Below, piece by piece: positions 23,670-35,003 of a DNA stretch of 64,000 bases (positions are counted from its first letter, which is position 1; each line of letters starts with the position of its first letter). The notes under the pieces were generated by a model. That model did not search any database. It saw only the letters and a list, made by a program, of their open reading frames with translations, and was not told the DNA's origin. The position numbers and the translations under genes are program-made. The DNA is from Odobenus rosmarus divergens (lineage: Eukaryota; Chordata; Mammalia; Carnivora; Odobenidae): NCBI RefSeq assembly GCF_000321225.1, contig NW_004451510.1:334691-398690 (forward strand), in the 5' to 3' direction.

Positions 23670-24430
23670 TTTTCTAAATGTCTTCACTCAGTAAAATTAG
23701 AAGTTTGCAAATCTTATGTCTTGTCACCCATTTTTTAGTTGTTAGTTTTACCTCTCTTAGATTCCTAAACTCTGGTAGCCTTAGTATAGGGGCCTTGATA
23801 GTTTTCAACCTTTAGATTCTGTCAGCCCTAGTTCTGGGTCACTCATCCACAAATGTCTCTGTCATGTCACCACATTCATTTCTCCCCTCTGAGGATATCT
23901 CTTCAAAGCAATAATAACAGGCTCTGGCTTCATCAAGAGTCATATGCGAATGGATGTACAGGTTCCCCCCTTTTCCCCTGAGCTTGTTCTCAACTGGAGA
24001 GCCATGAACCCAGCAGGGCTCAGAGCCTGAGAAATTGACATTGAGTCAACAGTTGCTTCAATGACAAGAGGTCACAGGGAAGGTAGGACACATAGGAAAC
24101 AGGTAGGTGAAAATATAAGACAATTGAAATATGACACAAAAAATCAGAGAAGACATTTTTCTTTGGATGTAGAAGCATGTATCTTCATTAGAAAGTAAGA
24201 TTACTCTAACTGTCTCTCACTTTATTATAGCTGCAACATCTTGGGCTTTTATGCAATCAGGGCAGTGATACAGGTTTTGGCTCTCCAGTCATAGTTCCCA
24301 TCATATTCTTCTTATCCTAAGGCACCATTTGATTTCTAACTTTTGCAATAAAAAACCACACCCATCCTTTTTAATTAATGGGTTTTAAAATAGTTTATAA
24401 CTAAGACCTGGTTTCTGGGCAGCATGGAAT
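23670..24430. other. Unassigned non-coding stretch
   Basis: No gene or repeat that I can name. It ends at the left TSD of the U6-derived fragment. Confidence 0.35.
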
Positions 24431-24447
24431 AAGAAGTTTTTACTCTT

Positions 24448-24475
24448 GTGCTTGCTTCGGCAGCACATATACTAA
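24448..24475 (+). pseudogene. U6 snRNA 5'-end fragment, retroposed
   Basis: Bases 24448-24475 match the first 28 nucleotides of vertebrate U6 snRNA (GTGCTTGCTTCGGCAGCACA then TATACTAA), including the start of the transcript at its exact first G. The rest of U6 is absent. The insert is flanked by identical 17-bp repeats AAGAAGTTTTTACTCTT at 24431-24447 and 24474-24490, the last two A bases being shared with U6. No upstream U6 promoter elements or T-run terminator are attached, so it cannot be an active gene. The repeats show a target-primed insertion that captured only the U6 5' end, and the site AT/AAGA resembles the L1 endonuclease preference. Confidence 0.92.
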
Positions 24476-24490
24476 GAAGTTTTTACTCTT

Positions 24491-25365
24491 CTACTTGTTT
24501 TCCTTTCTAAAATCTCTTTCTATTCACTTTCTTTCTAAAGGAAAGAAAACAATTTATGCCATAAAAAGCAAATTCAGTTGTATTTTATATTGTCACAAAA
24601 GATATGATACTGAATTATGAGTTATCACACTCACTAATCTCAAAGTATTTCAAAGTGGTGGTGTGATGAGTATCAATCTGGCTCCTTGGGATGTATGTGG
24701 GAGAGAGAGAGAGAGAGGGAGAGAGGATCTAGAGAGAGAAATTTTTAATCACTTTCTGTTTTGTTTGTTGTTGTTTTTTTTTGTCCAAAAAACCCACACC
24801 TAAATTATGTCTCTGCTTAGTTCATATGTGTGCATGTGTACATAAAGTGCTATATATATGTGTCAGGCTTGCTTCATGCAGGAGAACACTGACAAGGTGA
24901 TTTTGTAAGGCAAGGTGCACTTTGTGGAGGGGAAGGACGTAGGAGAGGGAGAGTCACAGAAGAGGGCTTGGGTGCACCTGGTCTCACCATCTGCATGTGG
25001 TACAGAAGGCATCAGTGCTGTGGGAAGGGAGCATACGTGCCTATAAAGGGAATTCCTGAATAAACATCCTGAGGCCCTATGAAAGAAAGGGTGGTAGAGT
25101 CTGTTTAGAGTAAATGATTGCTCCTGCTTCCTGTGGTCTAGAAGTGGAAGAAAATAATCTTTTACAGGAGTCCTTATCCCTTCTGGGAAACAATGTTTCT
25201 GGTCTGACCAAGAGATGAACAGATTTGAAGACAGAAGCATAGAAAAGATGGGTGGATCCATTCTTGTGTTGGAATTTTTGGCAGAGACTACTAATTACCG
25301 CCCCAAGGCATTCTTCTCTTTGTGGCAGATTGTATCGTTGCTCTAAATATTTTCTGTCCTTCCAT
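24491..25365. other. Unassigned non-coding stretch
   Basis: Contains a GA-run near 24702-24740 and T-run near 24768-24782. Two overlapping minus-strand open frames of 132 and 145 codons (24863-25261 and 25077-25514) run in different frames, show no family, and partly read the old repeat to the right, so I do not call them genes. Confidence 0.4.
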
Positions 25366-25369
25366 CTTA

Positions 25370-25735
25370 GTTTGGATTCCCAGAAGGAGCCCCTGAAGCA
25401 AGGACTCAAGTGCAAGTAGCTTATTCGGGAAGTGATCACAGGAAAGACTAATATGGAGATGAAAAGCAAGACAGAAAATGGACAGATACCAAAAAAGGGC
25501 ATGTTATAAAGCAAGTTACCACCAAGAGCAACTGGAGCTCAATCTTATCCCAGTGTAGACCATGAACTTCAGAGTTGCCCTGAGGGATGAGAAACCTGGA
25601 GTGTTTATTGGTTGAGGTTGCCCATGGGAGCAGTGGGAGGAGGATTTAATTCCCCAGTATTATGGGCCTGTTGTAAACATGGTCAAGGAAGGCTCCATGC
25701 TGGCAACTGGATGTAAGGCTGATTTGTACTGAAAT
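25370..25735. repeat. Old interspersed repeat, family not named
   Basis: 'cagaaggagcccctgaagcaaggactcaagtgcaagtagcttattcgggaagtgatcacagg..aaaaaagggcatgttataaagcaagttaccacc' is text that I recognise as an old mammalian repeat, and a related version ('gatgaaacaaaggcttgtgtgcagggggttcattttaggaagtgattcc') occurs at 31735-31800. I cannot give its class with confidence. Confidence 0.4.
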
Positions 25736-25744
25736 AGCAAGCAC

Positions 25745-26155
25745 TCAGCAAATATTCATAGTGGGCTCACTGTATCTGTTTTACCCTCCATGTGAAAGGA
25801 TTGTATATCCTGCTGTATTGACTTTGAGCTTGGATATGTAAAACATTATTTTCTTCCCAGAGGGAGGATATATTTCTCTACTCCATTGACAAGAGGATTT
25901 GGCCAATGAAATGTGAGCAGAAATAATGTGTTCAACTTTCTAGCAAAAGGTTTAAGGGTTATCACATTTTTTTTCCTGCTACCTTCACCTAGCAACATCC
26001 TGGATAGGAACTGCTCATTTAATCTGGGCCCTGAGATGAGAAAATATGCAGCTGGGCCCCAGCATGGTTAGGATAAGAAATAAATACAATTTGTGTTTAT
26101 AAGCCTCAAAAATTTTGAGGTTATTTATTACAACCCATCCTGACTAGTTAGCATA
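25745..26155 (+). mobile_element. Degraded MaLR-type LTR
   Basis: 'ggccaatgaaatgtgagcagaaataatgtg' and the terminal 'agaaataaatacaatttgtgtttataagcctcaaaaattttgaggttatttattacaac' follow the order of MLT1-like LTRs on the plus strand, with heavy divergence. Confidence 0.5.
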
Positions 26156-26215
26156 TCCTGACACATACCTGCATCTAAAAGTAAGCTGTTGAAAAGAAAA
26201 ACAATACATGTGGTA

Positions 26216-26392
26216 ATGGGTGCCTGGGTGGCTCAGTTGGTTAAGTGACTGCCTTTGGCTCAGGTCATGATCCTGGAGTCCCGGGATCGAGTCCCGCATC
26301 GGGCTGGTGCTCGGCCCTCTTCCCTCTCGTGCTCTCTATCTCTCATTCTCTCTCTCTCGAATAAATAAATAAAATCTTAAAAAAAGAAAGAA
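26216..26392 (+). mobile_element. Can-SINE with long TSD and body deletion
   Basis: Plus-strand head 'tgggtgcctgggtggctcagttggttaag', a shortened body in which the 'ccctgctcagcggggagcctgcttctcc' part is replaced by 'ggtgctcggccctct', and a tail. Direct repeats of up to 24 bases (core GAAAAACAATACATGTGGTA) are at 26192-26215 and 26393-26416; part of that length may be an overlap with the A-rich tail. Confidence 0.93.
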
Positions 26393-26535
26393 AAAAGAAA
26401 AACAATACATGTGGTATTGACTTTGTGTCTGGGCAGAGAATGACAAAGAAACTGTTACTGAAGACATAAAGATGGCATCCAATTTATGCAGTAGTGAAAT
26501 ATTTGATAAAATTGTAAGCAGTAGTTTGGAAGGCA

Positions 26536-29522
26536 GGGTCCAAGATGGCAGCATAGAAAGATCCTGAACTCACCTCCTATGGACACATCAAATATATAGC
26601 TACATATAGAACAATTCCCTCTGAAAATTGGCTGAACAGCTAGTTCTTACACATGCAAAGGATAAAGCGGCCACATAGAAACAGATAGGAGAGGCTGAGA
26701 CAAAGTCTTACCTAAAACCCCACCCCCACAATTGAGAAGGATCTCACAAAAGAGGAGCATGTTCCCGAGGAGCTGGGGGTATGTGCCCCAGAGCAGGCAC
26801 TCCAACTCTTGGCACCTGCACTGGAGAGATGAGCCTCCAAAGTGTCTAGCTTTGAAAAACCATGGGGTTCCATCCAAGAGACCCAAAGGGCTGTGATGAA
26901 ACTGAAATACCACTCTTAAAGGGCTTGCATGCAGACTCACTTGCCTAAGGACTCAACACAAAAGCAGCAATTTGAAAAGTGCCTAGACTATTTGTGAAGG
27001 AGATCCATTTGCTAATCTTAAACTGTTTGCCAGAGGGGCAAGGGCCTATTGGGACTCTCTCCGGGACAGGGGTACTGGTGGGCACCATTTCTATACTCTT
27101 CCTTAAGCTTGCTGGTGCTGGTAGGTGTGCACATTTTCTGCAGTCTCCTGCTGCACTGCTAGAGCTGGCAGGCATGCCCTGCCCCTCCACTCTCCAGTTA
27201 TCTCACTAAAGCTGGCAAGTACACACAGATCATGCTGCGGACTCTCTCTGATTGCCTGGCTCTGGTAGTCAGGGGATTTGCGCTCCTGAGTCCCATGATA
27301 TTGTCATAATCGGAGAGACAGTTCTTGGCAGGCTACCACCCCCAGAGCACTGTGCAGACAGCAGACTGAAACACACTTCTAGTCTTCCTATGAAGAAGGC
27401 CTATTTATTTGTCCTGGAGCTTCTGCCTGAGGGGCGGGCTTTGTCACCCATCTAGAGGCTACAAAGGGCTCTCGGAATGTAGGCTGGAGGAGTCCATCTT
27501 TGCACTCTTCCTGGGTCTTGCTACAACTTGCATGTACCTCCTAGAAAGGAGCATGTACACTTGTCTGGAGCCTCAATTTTGGCAACTGCTGACCAAGGGA
27601 CAACTCCAGATCATTTGTTCTGGAGGCAGCAAGTTTTACAATTGCAGTCTCATGAGACTGTATAAATTGGCATACTTTAAAAGCTGTGGTTTGGGGGTCT
27701 GGCTTCCAGTCATCCTGATACTAGGAGCTGACTGAGATCACATCCTTTGGAACCCTGACAGTTCCTGGCACACCCTAAACAACTGGGACCTATCAAGAAT
27801 AAATCAAGTTGCTTAGACAATTGCAAAGTTTCAAGAGGCAACCAAGAGCTAGAGCAAGGTTGAATGGCAAGTTTCACCTCCTACATAAGGCCATTCACTC
27901 AAGACTGAGAGATAGCTGTTTTACCAAATACACGGAAACAAACACAGAGAGTTAAGAAAAAAATGAGGAAACAGGAATATGTTCTAAACAAAAGAATAAG
28001 ATAAAACCTCGGGAAAAATCCCTCATGAAATGAATCTAAGTGATTTAACTGATAAAGAGTAAAAAGTAATAGTCATAAAGATGCTCACTGAACTCAGAAG
28101 AAGAATGGATGAACACAGTAGAAACTTCAACAAAGAAATAGAAAATATAAGTGCCGACCAGAAGTCACAAAGATGAAGAATGTAATAACTAAATTGAAAA
28201 GTACATTAAAGGGGTTCAAGAGCAGACAAGATAAAGCAGAAATGACCAGTGAGCTAGAAGATAGAGCCGTGGAACTCACTCAAACAGAACAACAAACATA
28301 AATAAAATTTTAAAAAGTGAAGGTGGATTAAGAGATATATGGGACAACATCAAACAGAATAAAATTCACATTATAGTGGTCCTAGAAAAAATAGAGAAAA
28401 AGGGGCAGAAAATTTATTTGAAGAAATAATGCCCAAAACTTCCCTAACACGTAGAAAGAAACAGACATCCAGATCTAGGAAGCACAAAGAGTGCCAAACA
28501 AGATGAACCTGAAGAGATTCACACCAAGACATATTATAATTAAAATGTTGTAAGTTAGAGAATTTTAAAAACAGAAAGAGAAAACAACTTTTTTACATAT
28601 GAGGGATTCCCCACAAGACTATCAGCAGATTTTTCAGCAGAAACTTTGCAGGCCAGAAGAGGTTGGCACGATATATCCAAAGAGCTGAAAGGGAAAAATT
28701 TCTAACCAAGGATGTTCTACCCAGCAAGGTTATCATTCAGAATTGAGGGAAAGATAAGGAATTTTCCAGACAAGCAAAAGCTAAAGGAGTTTAACGCTAC
28801 TAAACCAGCCTTATAAGAAATGTTACAGGGACTTCTTTAAACTGAAAAGAGAGGGTACTAATCAGTGACAAGAAAACATATGAAAGAATAAATCTCACAG
28901 ATAAAGGTAAATATACAATAACGGTAGTGGATTAATCACTTATAAAGCTAGTATGAAGGTTCAAAGACAAGAGTGTTAAAAATAACTCCAACTACAATAA
29001 TTAAAGGATATAGAAAATAAAAAGATGCAAAACGTGACAACAAAAACATAAAATATGGGATTGTGGGGAGTAAAAATATAGAGTTTTAGAATGCATTCAA
29101 ATTTAAGTTGCTATCAACCTAAAATAGACTATTATATATATATAGGCTGTTAAATGTGAGCCTTATGGTAACCACAAAACAAAAGCCTACAGTGGATACA
29201 TAAAAGATAGCGAGAAAGGAATCTAAACATAACACTAAAGAAAGTCATCAAACCATAAGGGAAGAGAGAAAAGAAGAAAAAAGGAACAGAGAGGAACTAC
29301 AGAACAACCAGCAAACATTTAACAAAATCGCAATAAGTACATAGAAATAATGTCACTTTAAATGTAAATGGACTAAAGTCTCTGATCAAAAGACATAGAG
29401 TGGCTTAATGTATAAAAAATAAGACCCATCTATATGCTGCTTATAGAAATACACTTCAGATGTACAAACACACACTGATTGGAAGTGAAGGGATGGAAAA
29501 ATATGTTCTATACAAATGAAAA
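26536..29522 (+). mobile_element. Old L1: 5' UTR, ORF1 remnant and start of ORF2
   Basis: The 5' UTR starts near 'gcagggtccaagatggcagcatagaaagatcctgaactcacctcc' at 26536-26573, a phrase typical of old L1 5' ends, and continues GC-rich to about 27780. An ORF1-like part follows, with the C-terminal landmark 'ttctacccagcaaggttatcattcagaattgagggaaagataaggaattttccagacaagcaaaagctaaagg' at about 28717-28785. A noncoding interval follows, then the ORF2 beginning, which reads as LTLNVNGL-type endonuclease start near 29352-29375, before the copy ends near 29522. All frames contain stops. Open frames of 67-108 codons at 26979-27735 are readings of the 5' UTR. ORF2's rest is missing. Confidence 0.78.
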
Positions 29523-31130
29523 CCAATAATTTGGATGGCAGTTAATAAGCTAAATGAGCTTGTGGTTTAAGTGAAGAAGTTGGCATAGAGAATATTAATA
29601 GCCTGACTTGGTACTAATGACTGAATTTCATAATAAAGAGGTAAACTCAGAAAAATAATTGTCTGGTTTGCAAATAAGAATGGAAAGTAAAAGAAGTCTA
29701 GAAATTTCAGGACTAACAGTGCTGAAAAACCTTGGGAAATGACAGAAAAATGACAAAAAATGACAGAAAATAGAAGGACCCTAGCCTCTAATGGTACTCT
29801 GAAGCTAACATAGCTGTCCTGCCAATTTAATTCAGAATTATTTCACATGGAAAAGAAAAGGAAACTTTAATCTTCTCAAAGCCAATGGAATTTTTGGCTT
29901 CTATTACTAATATCTGAATTTAAATTTAAGCTGACTTAATATAGTCATAGGATTCAGAGCAGTGTTTGCTCCAGGAAACTTTCAAGACTTGGTGAGCATG
30001 GTCTGCATTTGATCAATGTGCCTTCATCTGGGTGGTCCTAGATTTAGGCACTGGCTTGAGAGGAGGAGCATGCACCTCCATGCCAGTGGATATCGCACAA
30101 TGGGTCATGGATGGGCTAGCAGGAAGAGCTAGAACAGTAAGCTACTGGCTTAGCTGATGATGGTCTGAAACATTGACTATTAGTTGTTATTAAGCTTGCC
30201 TAAGAATGTCACAGAGTAGGGCTCTGGCAGGAGTTTATATTGTCTGCCAATCACCATAAGAGATCCTTCAGGACCAAGGGGTTATTCTTCTTACTATTTG
30301 CATAACAATCCTTGTAATTATTTGTAGCAAAATGTGAGATAAGAACACACTTTTGTCATTACCTACCTCTTCCTCCTGGCCTTGCCCCATATTGATGGAG
30401 TCATCTTGAGTGTATTCTAGAGAATTCTGATGAAAAGCATGCAATCCCATGACGTGGAGAACTTGGTGACTATTAGCTTCATGTTCTTGACAAATAAAGG
30501 AATATTTGTTCAGCACGTAGATGGGGCTGATTTAGGGCAGGTATGGATTCCTTTATCAATACTGAAGTTCCGCTTCCCCTTAGTGAACATATCCTGCAGC
30601 TACTGGGCTCACAGGACTGTAAAAGTATTAACATAACCATCCAAACATGAAACAAGTCTTCTTTTTCCAGGGTCTATTAATCATTTGCAAAGAACGACCA
30701 TGTTTGGTTAGTAAAGAAAACCTCAGTAAATTCCAAAAAGAAATTATAAAATCAGTTTTGTCTGACTATTCAGCAGTCAGATTTAAAAATCTTTGAATTC
30801 AACTTTTACAGCAAGTAGATATCATGGGGAAATAAAGTGGGACAGTTACTGCATTAGGTTAAAAAGGCTTAAGTGACTTAAGCAAATATGAAGAATTGAT
30901 TTGTTTAGGTTCAGATTCAAAGAAAACAACTATAAAAAAACGGTTTTGGAGACAGCTGTTCAAATTAATTAAGGACTAAGAATTAAAGGACACCAAGGTA
31001 TTATTGTTGATTTTGTTAGGGTGATAATAATGGCACTGATTCTTCCTTCCATAACTTAAAAATCAACTCCTAATAAAATAAAACTTGTTGAGTAGGAGGC
31101 AAAAGATTCAGCCCCTGTAGACAACCCGTC
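29523..31130. other. Unassigned, mostly AT-rich
   Basis: No gene or named repeat. A short triple repeat of 'aaatgacaga/aaaaatgac' is at 29736-29772. Open frames of 68 and 82 codons overlap on opposite strands near 30268-30636 and show no domain. Confidence 0.35.
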
Positions 31131-31179
31131 ACAGCCTGGCCCTGCCATGTCTCCAGCACCATCTGTAACCATCATAAGA

Positions 31180-31640
31180 ATATATGTTCTAGCCAGGCTG
31201 CTGCCCTTAAAATTCCTCACATACACTCTTATATTTCAGAATTCAGTGTCTTTGCAAAAGCTGTTTCTAGGAGTTTGCCTGAAACCCTCCAAATATTCAC
31301 GTGGCAAAATGGTCCTGTAAGACTCAGCTCAAAAATTGCCTTCCTGTATTCTTTCCTCAGCAGACATGGCACATAAGTCCCTGTGTAACCACATTTTTAT
31401 AGCACTTACTCCATTAGACTGTATTTATTTTTTGGAACACCTGTCTTTTCCCAGTGTGCCCTGTATATGCTTCCAGTCTGTCCATTTCCTTCGGAAGAGA
31501 GTTGTTTCCATTTTCTTACTTCCCTTTGCTTTACTCCACAATCTATTTTAATATTGCCTCCCACCCACCTCTCCAGTGCCCTGATTAACAGTGGCCTCCA
31601 AATTTCATAATCTTACTTGACTGCTATGTAGTATTTGAAA
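31180..31640 (+). mobile_element. L2 LINE 3' segment
   Basis: 'tgcccttaaaattcc', 'gactcagctcaaaaattgccttcctgtattctttcctcagcagac', 'tgtgtaaccacatttttatagcacttactcc' and 'gtgccctgtatatgcttccag..tccatttcct' are collinear with L2 on the plus strand. A 71-codon frame here is incidental. Confidence 0.65.
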
Positions 31641-31734
31641 GTGTTGTTCACCAACATTTTCTTGATCATTTGTGGGTTCATTTTTTTTGTTGATTGTCTT
31701 TATTTTGACATGTCTTAACATAGCTTTCTCCCAT

Positions 31735-32205
31735 AAGCGGGTGATGAAACAAAGGCTTGTGTGCAGGGGGTTCATTTTAGGAAGTGATTCCAAGGAATAA
31801 GAGGGGGCAAATTGGAAGAGCAGAACAGGGAAAGAGAAAAAGCTGATCTAAGTGTGCAACCTTGATTAAGGAAATCACAACTGTGGACCATAGGACTTCA
31901 TCTTGCTAAGAGCTGTATAAGGAGCTATAAGGATGCACTTGAAAATGTTCTTCCTGAGGATCAGAAAAGAGTAATATTTATTCATTTCCCATCCCCCACT
32001 GGTCAAGGGTTGCTCCCCGGGTTGTTAACAACCTTGTACTTCCATGTTTACATGAGTGGGAGAGCAGCTGAGCGGATCCCTGCAGGTGCCCTTCTTGCTG
32101 ATGGCAGCAAATCCCTAGCAAAAATTTCCCATTACTTGGTATGGGACAAGTACAAGATACATTCAGATTATGTTTGAGCTCAGCTAGTTGATCCAAAAAT
32201 GACAA
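31735..32205. repeat. Old repeat, copy related to 25370-25735
   Basis: The start resembles the repeat at 25370-25735 in its 'aggaagtgattccaaggaa' section, and a later 'ggaccataggacttcatcttgctaag' section resembles the corresponding 'agaccatgaacttcagagttgccctga'. Divergence is high and the class is not established. Confidence 0.35.
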
Positions 32206-32223
32206 GGTTAAGAAAGTAGAGGA

Positions 32224-34290
32224 AGTCCTAGTCTCAGCAATCAGACAACAAATAGAAATAAAAGACATCCAAATTGCCCAGGAAGAAGTCAAACTTTCAC
32301 TGTTTGCAGATAACATGATACTCCATATAGAAAACACAGAACACTCCACCAAAAAATTGCTAGAACTGATACACGAATTAAGTAAAATCACAGGATACAA
32401 AATCAACGTACAGAAACCTGATGCATTTCTATATACCAATAATGAAGCAGCAGAAAGAGAAATCAAAGAATTGATCTCATTTATAATTGCACCAAAACCT
32501 ATAAGATACCTAGGAATAAACCTAACCAAAGAGGTAAAACATCTGTACTCTGAAAACTATAAAACACTGATGAAAGAAATTGAAGATGACACAAAGAAAT
32601 GGAAGAAACCTTCCACACTCATGGAATAGAAGACCAAATCTTGTTAAAATGTCTATACTCTCCAAAGTAATCTATACATTTAATGCAATCCCTATCAAAA
32701 TACCTCTAGCATTTTTCACAGAACTAGAACAATCCTAATATTTGTATGGAAATCACAAAAGACCCCAAATAGCCAAAGCAATCTTGACAAAGAAAAGCAA
32801 AACTGGAGGTATCACAATTCTGGACTTCAAGGTATATTAAAAGCTGTAGTGATCAAGACAGTATGGTACTGGTACAAAAACAGATACATAGATCAATGGA
32901 ACAGAATAGAAAACCCAGAAGTGAACCCACAACTATATGGTCAACTAATCTTTGACAAAGCAGGAAAGAATATCCAATGGAAAAAAGACCATCTCTTCAA
33001 CAAATTGTGTTGGGAAAACTGGATAGCAACATGTAGAAGAATGAAACTGGACCACTTTTTTTACACCATGCACAAAAATGAATTCAAAATGGATGAGAGG
33101 CCTAAATATGAGATAGGGAACCATCAAAATCCTAGAGGAGAACACAGGCAGTAACCTCTTTGACATCAGCCATAGCAAATTCTTACTAGATATGTTTCCA
33201 GAGGCAAGGGAAACAAAAGTAAAAATAAACTATTGGGACTTCATCAAGATAAAAAGCTTCTGCACAATGAAGGAAACAATAAACAAAACTAAAAGGCAGC
33301 CTACAGAATGGGAGATGATATTTGCAAATGACATATCTGATAAAGGTTTAGTATCAAAACTATATAAAGAACTTATAAAACTCAACACCCAAAACCCAAA
33401 TAATCCAGTTAAAAAATGGGCAGAAGACATGAATAGACATTTTCCCAAAGAAGACATACAGATGGCCGACAGACATATAAAAACACGCTCAACGCCACTC
33501 ATCATCAGGGTAATACAAATCAAAACTACAATGAGATACCATCTGACACCAGTCAGAATGGCTAAAATTAACAACACAGGAAACCAGTGTTGACGAGGAT
33601 GTGGAGAATGGGGAACATTTTTACCCTGTTGGTAGGAATGTGAACTGGTGCAGCCACCCTGGAAAACAGTATTGAAGTTTCTCAGAAAATGAAAAACAGA
33701 ATACCCTATGACTGAGCAATTGTACTACTAGGTATTTACCCAAAGAATACAAAAATACTGATTCTAAGGGGCACATGCACCTGATGTTTACAACATCACT
33801 ATCAACCATAACCAAATTACAAAAAGAGCCCAAATGTCCATTGACTATGAATGGATAAAGAAGATATGGTCTATATCTATATCTATACAATGGACTATTA
33901 CTCAGCCATAAAAGGGAATGAAATCTTACCATTTGTAATGATGTGGTTGGAGCTAGAGTATTATGCTACGCAAAATAAGTCAATCAGAGAAAGACAAGTA
34001 CCATTTGATTTCACTCATATATGGAATTTAAGAAACAAAACAGATGAACACAGTGGGGAATAAAAAAGAGAGGAGCAAATCAGAAAACAGACTCTTAACT
34101 ATGAAGAACAAACTAAGGGTTACTGGAGGGGAGGTGGGCAGGGGTATGGGTTGGATGGGTGATGGGGATCAAGGAGGGTACTTGTGATGAGCACTGGGTG
34201 TTACATGTAAGTGATGAATCACTAAATCCTACACTTGAAACTAGTATTACACTGTATGTCAACTAACTGGAATTTTTAAAAAAAAAAACT
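32224..34290 (+). mobile_element. 5'-truncated carnivore L1 (RT end of ORF2 to 3' UTR)
   Basis: The copy begins inside the reverse transcriptase: 'gtcctagtctcagcaatcagacaacaaatag' just before the catalytic motif. ORF2 is collinear from there to its C terminus, with the end near 34060 followed by a 3' UTR of the carnivore type ('gatgagcactgggtgttacatgtaagtgatgaatcacta..actagtattacactgtatgtcaactaac'). Stops occur at 32627 and between later frames, so it reads as blocks at 32315-32629, 32849-33154, 33192-33593 and 33851-34063. The RT motif normally FADD reads FADN here (around 32307-32318). Its 3' A-tail merges into the adjacent microsatellite. It is inactive. Confidence 0.95.
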
Positions 34291-34348
34291 TGAAAAAGAA
34301 AAACAAAACAAAACAAAACCAAAATAATAAAATAAATGTCTGCAGCAT

Positions 34349-34359
34349 GAAGGAAGGAA

Positions 34360-34401
<42 letters not shown>

Positions 34402-34500
34402 AAAGAAAGAAAGAAAAAAGAATGAAAGAAAGAAAGAGAGGGAGAGAGAAAGAAAGAAAGAAGGAAGGAAGGAAGAAAGGAAGGAAGGAAGGAAAAGAAA

Positions 34501-34549
<49 letters not shown>

Positions 34550-34677
34550 AAAAAAAAGAAAAAAGAAAGAAAAGGAAAGAAAGAAAGAAGAAAGAAGAAA
34601 GAAAAAAGAAAAAAGAAAGAAAAGGAAAGAGAAAGAAAGAAGAAAAAAGAAAAAAGAAAGAAAAGGAAAGAAAGAAA

Positions 34678-34718
<41 letters not shown>

Positions 34719-34809
34719 AAAGAAAGAAAAAAGAAAAAAGAAAGAAAAGGAAAGAAGAAAGAAAGAAAAAGAAAGAAAGAAAGAAAAAAAGAAGAAAGAA
34801 AGAAAGAAA

Positions 34810-34865
<56 letters not shown>

Positions 34866-34880
34866 GAAAGAAAGAAAGAA
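34349..34880. repeat. Long polypurine GAAA/GGAA microsatellite
   Basis: About 532 bp made of GAAA, GGAA and GAAAA units with occasional GAGA. From 34424 to 34881 there is not a single pyrimidine on the plus strand; the only one inside the tract is a T at 34423. It grew next to the A-tail of the L1 at 32224-34290, a common birthplace of such repeats. The long open frames on both strands here (201, 214 and 232 codons of Lys/Glu/Arg or Ser/Phe/Leu) are artefacts of the repeat. Confidence 0.98.
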
Positions 34881-35003
34881 ACCAGTAGGATGTGAAGTTT
34901 GGTGCAAAAGATGTTCAATATTCCATTTTTCCTGGATCCTCTTCCCCTACCAGTCACTTAAATATTGGTGTTCCCCAAGGCTAGTCCTCAGTCAAATCCT
35001 ACA

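Noticed and set aside
24448..24475. A functional U6 snRNA gene
   Set aside because: Only the first 28 bases are present, without the rest of the RNA, promoter or terminator.
24863..25514. Overlapping minus-strand frames of 132 and 145 codons
   Set aside because: Different frames, partly across an old repeat, no domain and no exon structure that I can support.
27252..27735. Frames of 67 and 108 codons
   Set aside because: They fall in an L1 5' UTR, which is GC-rich and has few stops.
31978..32529. 183-codon minus-strand frame
   Set aside because: It is the antisense of the L1 reverse transcriptase region and its left flank.
34259..34957. Open frames of 201-232 codons, the longest in the window
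   Set aside because: They are produced by the GAAA-type microsatellite and encode only Lys/Glu/Arg or Ser/Phe/Leu repeats.
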